A stretch of 64,000 nucleotides of DNA from Kuafuiihalomonas sp039024635 (lineage in GTDB: Bacteria > Myxococcota > Kuafuiibacteriia > Kuafuiibacteriales > Kuafuiibacteriaceae). Positions 61,053 through 64,000 of the stretch are shown in pieces. Position numbers and translations under genes: made by a program. Numbering within the stretch: position 1 is the first letter of the stretch; every line of letters starts with the position of its first letter. The notes under the pieces are model-generated. The model had not been told where the DNA came from and did not search any database. It worked only from the letters and a program-made list of their open reading frames with translations. The stretch is from contig JBCCQA010000012.1 of assembly GCA_039024635.1 (NCBI GenBank), positions 62,001 to 126,000 on the forward strand, given 5' to 3'.

Positions 61053-63548
61053 TTGAATCGATTGAAGAACGGAGCCCTCGCGCTCCTGGCTTCGTCTTTT
61101 GCGGTGCTGACCGCATGCGGCGAAGACGCGACCAACAACAACGGCACCGGCACCGGGATCGGGACCGGCAACGACATGGGCAACGGCAACGGCATGGCCA
61201 TGGTCACCGGGATCTCGGTAGCTCCGGACACCGTGACCATCGACGTCGGCGGCACGAGTCAGCTGACCGTCACTGCGAGCCTCGACGATGGATCGACCCA
61301 GGACGTGACCTCGGTCGCTGAGTACAGCTCGAGCGACGACGCGGTCGCCCTGGTGACCGGCGGAGACGTGGCCGGTGTGGCCGAGGGTATGGCCACAATC
61401 ACAGCCACCTTCATGGGCTTCATGGACACGGTCGACGTGACCGTCCAGACGGAAGGTCCCATTCCCTTCGACCCTGTGGTGCCGGTCGATGGTGCCTTCC
61501 CGGGACGAGCTGGGTTCGGCGAGAGTGGCGCCAACTCCCACACCGAGGACGATCAGTGCCCGATGCGCTCTAGTGCAGAGGCGGTGGGCGTCTGCCACCG
61601 CATCGTCTGGGACGGCTCCGAGACCTTCACCGGCGCCTTCTGGCTCGACGGCTCGGGCTTCGGCGACAACGTCGCGGTGAACATCGCAGCCGGTGCGACC
61701 GCGGTCCGTTTCTCGGCCTGGGGTGCGGCTGGCGGCGAGCGGATTGAGTTCGGGGCCGGTCTCGAGAACAACATGGGCGGCGGCGTGAGCGACATGGGCT
61801 CCGTTCGCGAGTTCTTCGTCCTCGGCGACGCACCCACCGAGTATTCCATCCCTCTCGCCAACCTCGGCGACTACACCATGAGCGGTGGCGTGGCAGCCGG
61901 CTTCATCTTCGCGATGGGCCAGGTCGACCTTCCGACCGGCGGCGAGATCTACATCGACGACATCCGCTGGGTGAACGACCCCTTGCCCATGCGAGACCCG
62001 CCGCTCTTGACCCTGGACGATGTCTTCATGGACCGTTCCTCCTTCGGCGGCGGCTTCATGGAGGCTACCGACAGCTGCCCGATGCGGTCGGCCTCCGACG
62101 CCTTCGGCGACTGCCACACCATCACCTGGGACGGAAACGGCGGTTTCACCGGCGCCTTTTGGACCAACGGCGCAGGCTTCGCGAACATCATGCTGACCAC
62201 GGTCGATCCGGGCGCAACGGTTCTCAAGTTCTCGGCCTGGCGGACCGCTGAGAGTCAGGACACGGCCATCGAGTTTGGCTTTGGTCTCGGTAACAACGGA
62301 GACGGCGGCGGCGCCGACGGCGTCGAGATTCGCCGAGTCTTCAATGTCGGCGAGGAGCCGACCGAGTTCCAGATCCCCCTCGGCGCTCTGGGCGGCTACC
62401 CCAACGGCGTGGCCGCGCCTTTCCTCTTCGTTCTGGATACCGGAGCGACCACCCTCTACATCGACGACATCCGCTGGGAGGCCATCCCCGAGCAGACCCT
62501 GCCCATGACGGTGGATGATGCTTTCCCCGGTCGGGGTGGCTTCAGCGCTGCCGGGGCCCCCGCCCACACCGAGGACGATCAGTGCCCCATGCGCTCCAGC
62601 GCGGAGGCTGTCGGGACCTGCCATCGCGTCGTCTATGACGGCAGCCAGGCCTTCACCGGTGCGCTTTGGATCGACGGTGAAGACTTCGCAACTGCCCAAG
62701 TCGTTCCGATTCAGGGGGGTGCAACACTCGTCAAGTTTTCGGCCTGGGGGGCCGCGGGCGGCGAGAATGTCGAGTTTGGCATCGGCGACAACAACCTGGA
62801 CGGGGTCCAGGTCCGTCAGGCCTTCACGCTGACCGACACGCCCGTAGAGTACACCCTGTCGGTGGAGCCTCTCGGAGGAGCTGCGGGTGGCCTGAAGGCG
62901 GGCTTCGAGTTCGCGGCCTTCAGCCAGGTCGAGTTCTACATCGACGACATCCGATGGACGAACGATACGCCCCCTCCACCGCCCATCAATGTTCGCCTTG
63001 ACCCGGCTGATGCGGCCATCTTCTTCAACGGGGGGAATCCGGAGGTGCAGGATACGATGGCTGGTGGAGCACCAGTAGGGAACGCCGCTGCCGGCTCGGT
63101 TTATGTAGCGCCATTCCAGCTTCCCGCGATTCCGATGGGTGGCTTCACGGAAGCGAACTTCACGACGTTCATCAACGGAGTGGGTGGCGATGCCATGCCG
63201 GCCATCAACATCGATTTGTACGGTCTGCCCTTCCGGTCAGACCCCACCGTGACGCCGGATCAATACTTCACTGGAGCGCTGGATCCGAATGCCACGCTGC
63301 TTGGTGACGACTTCCTGGTGCCAACAGTTGCGCCGGGCGCACCCGCAGAGACCGATGACCCGACCGATCAGGCGATCGTCGACTACCTCAACGCCCAGGT
63401 TACAGCGGGTGCCGTCGCAGGCGACTTCGTCTTCCTCCGCTTTTCGCCCGATGCGGACTCTCCCATCGGTCCGGGACGGACCTATGACGTCAGCGCGGCG
63501 ATCAATGAGATTGACCCTGGCAACAAGCCGACCCTAATCGTCCGCTGA
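61053..63548 (+). CDS. BIG2-domain lipoprotein with three novel Cys-bearing repeats
   Basis: An 831-residue lipoprotein. The TTG at 61053 is preceded by AGGAG at ideal spacing and gives a leader ending LTAC. Then: an Asn/Gly/Thr-rich linker; a BIG2 Ig-like domain (TGISVAPDTVTIDVGGTSQLTVTA); three repeats of about 155-165 residues (from 61480, 62007 and 62500), each starting DDxFPGR.GF, containing CPMRS..A....CH with two Cys, FTGAFW, KFSAW and ending IYIDDIRW; and a C-terminal domain of about 190 residues ending in NKPTLIVR. The repeats look like a beta-sandwich carbohydrate-binding module. A hairpin terminator follows. Confidence 0.85.
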   Translation: MNRLKNGALALLASSFAVLTACGEDATNNNGTGTGIGTGNDMGNGNGMAMVTGISVAPDTVTIDVGGTSQLTVTASLDDGSTQDVTSVAEYSSSDDAVALVTGGDVAGVAEGMATITATFMGFMDTVDVTVQTEGPIPFDPVVPVDGAFPGRAGFGESGANSHTEDDQCPMRSSAEAVGVCHRIVWDGSETFTGAFWLDGSGFGDNVAVNIAAGATAVRFSAWGAAGGERIEFGAGLENNMGGGVSDMGSVREFFVLGDAPTEYSIPLANLGDYTMSGGVAAGFIFAMGQVDLPTGGEIYIDDIRWVNDPLPMRDPPLLTLDDVFMDRSSFGGGFMEATDSCPMRSASDAFGDCHTITWDGNGGFTGAFWTNGAGFANIMLTTVDPGATVLKFSAWRTAESQDTAIEFGFGLGNNGDGGGADGVEIRRVFNVGEEPTEFQIPLGALGGYPNGVAAPFLFVLDTGATTLYIDDIRWEAIPEQTLPMTVDDAFPGRGGFSAAGAPAHTEDDQCPMRSSAEAVGTCHRVVYDGSQAFTGALWIDGEDFATAQVVPIQGGATLVKFSAWGAAGGENVEFGIGDNNLDGVQVRQAFTLTDTPVEYTLSVEPLGGAAGGLKAGFEFAAFSQVEFYIDDIRWTNDTPPPPPINVRLDPADAAIFFNGGNPEVQDTMAGGAPVGNAAAGSVYVAPFQLPAIPMGGFTEANFTTFINGVGGDAMPAINIDLYGLPFRSDPTVTPDQYFTGALDPNATLLGDDFLVPTVAPGAPAETDDPTDQAIVDYLNAQVTAGAVAGDFVFLRFSPDADSPIGPGRTYDVSAAINEIDPGNKPTLIVR

Positions 63549-63559
63549 CAGCCTGCGCT

Positions 63560-63588
63560 CGCCCGCCCCTCCATCGCAGGGGCGGGCG
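63560..63588 (+). terminator. rho-independent-type terminator
   Basis: GCCCGCCCCT and AGGGGCGGGC form a perfect 10-bp stem (11 with the flanking C-G) around a seven-base loop, starting 12 bases after the BIG2 lipoprotein stop and followed by CACTTTCCC. The T-run is short. Confidence 0.7.
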
Positions 63589-63825
63589 CACTTTCCCTTC
63601 CCGTCCTGTTGCGATCTGTGACCGCATTCCGAACAATCGGAGAGCGATTTTTCCCGCTGTCCCTCCATTGGGACGAATCGATCGAACGAGCTACGACTGC
63701 AGACTCTGGAGACCTCTTCTCGTGGTCCTCCCGTTGAGTTTTCTCGGTCCGAGACTTAGCAGTGGCGTGTAGCGGCCCCAATAGGCCGTCGCGGCATTTA
63801 AAACCACGATCGAGAGGAACAAAAC

Positions 63826-64000
63826 ATGGGACATCAAGTGAAGACTGCAGGGCTTCTTGCGCTGATGCTGGTCGGCTGCCAGCAGTCGGCGCCGCCCGCG
63901 GCAACGAGCGAGGCCTCGCCCTCGCCCAAGAGCGAGGCGGTCGAATACGACGCCACAAAGGCGACCGAGATGGCGGCCAAGGCCAAGCCGAAGGAGTTTT
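63826..64000 (+). CDS. lipoprotein, truncated by window end
   Basis: The first 58 codons of a lipoprotein: MGHQVKTAGLLALMLVGC with a perfect lipobox (LVGC), then a Gln/Ser/Ala/Pro-rich and Lys-rich mature start (ATSEASPSPKSEAVEYD). GAGAGG about eight bases before the ATG is a good ribosome site. The frame is open at the window edge, so family and function cannot be told. Confidence 0.75.
   Translation, partial: MGHQVKTAGLLALMLVGCQQSAPPAATSEASPSPKSEAVEYDATKATEMAAKAKPKEF

Noticed and set aside
60996..62699. Minus-strand frame of 567 codons
   Set aside because: Antisense to the BIG2 repeat lipoprotein; its apparent repeats only mirror the real ones.
1..64000. CRISPR arrays, tRNA/rRNA genes, insertion sequences, prophage
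   Set aside because: I looked for direct-repeat arrays, T-loop/cloverleaf patterns, transposase or integrase motifs and saw none.

Overview
The window looks like a chromosomal segment of a high-GC, predatory-type Gram-negative bacterium, most likely a member of the Myxococcota. This is an inference from content. There are many lipoproteins with Asp/Gly/Pro-rich linkers, two proteins with MYXO-CTERM-like C-terminal tails, a DUF1552/DUF1592 pair, a Ser/Thr kinase divergent from an FHA-type enhancer-binding protein, PEGA and FG-GAP proteins, and several ECF sigma factors. I see no rRNA, tRNA, CRISPR array, insertion sequence or prophage.

Layout. 1-9678: a truncated Asp-box surface protein, a DUF885 peptidase-like lipoprotein, a divinyl-chlorophyllide-reductase-like NAD(P)-binding protein, and a tandem pair of paralogous PKD/beta-propeller lipoproteins. 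9727-19906 (all minus): class II fructose-bisphosphate aldolase, a small membrane protein, a Cys-rich secreted protein, the DUF1552/DUF1592 pair, and an ECF sigma factor with a FecR/TPR-like membrane partner behind two envelope proteins. 20091-24341: DUF2252, AraC regulator, alpha/beta hydrolase, SDR.

24352-27054 (minus) is a bufferin-type RiPP metallophore operon: precursor BufA1, a fused MNIO (BufB)-DUF2063 (BufC) maturase, then an ECF sigma factor, a membrane anti-sigma candidate and a small CxxC protein, almost all joined by short overlaps. 27246-29012 holds an OB-fold lipoprotein and an N-formylglutamate-amidohydrolase-like protein.

29004-38678 is the most unusual block. It has four ATP-grasp ligases of near-identical length (404-410 aa), two esterases, an S51-type peptidase-like protein, a small acidic protein and a glycogen synthase. 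A six-gene minus-strand operon faces GlgA, and two further ATP-grasp genes are divergent. I do not recognise it as a described pathway and propose it as a candidate system.

38696-45000: MscS channel, the two-step agmatine-to-putrescine pair AguA/AguB, a GH17-like lipoprotein, and a cyclic-nucleotide-domain/D-lactate-dehydrogenase fusion. 44463-53763: a large FG-GAP lipoprotein with a possible pore-forming-toxin-like C-terminus, the kinase/FHA regulator pair, a PEGA protein, a small coiled-coil protein, an orphan response regulator and a GT2 polysaccharide synthase. 54263-64000: a c-type-cytochrome-like MYXO-CTERM protein, a methyltransferase, carboxylesterase, collagen-like 5'-nucleotidase lipoprotein, class V aminotransferase, a BIG2 lipoprotein with three novel-looking repeats, and the start of another lipoprotein.

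All calls come from reading the translated sequence. No database search was possible, so family names rest on recognised motifs and start sites are best judgements.
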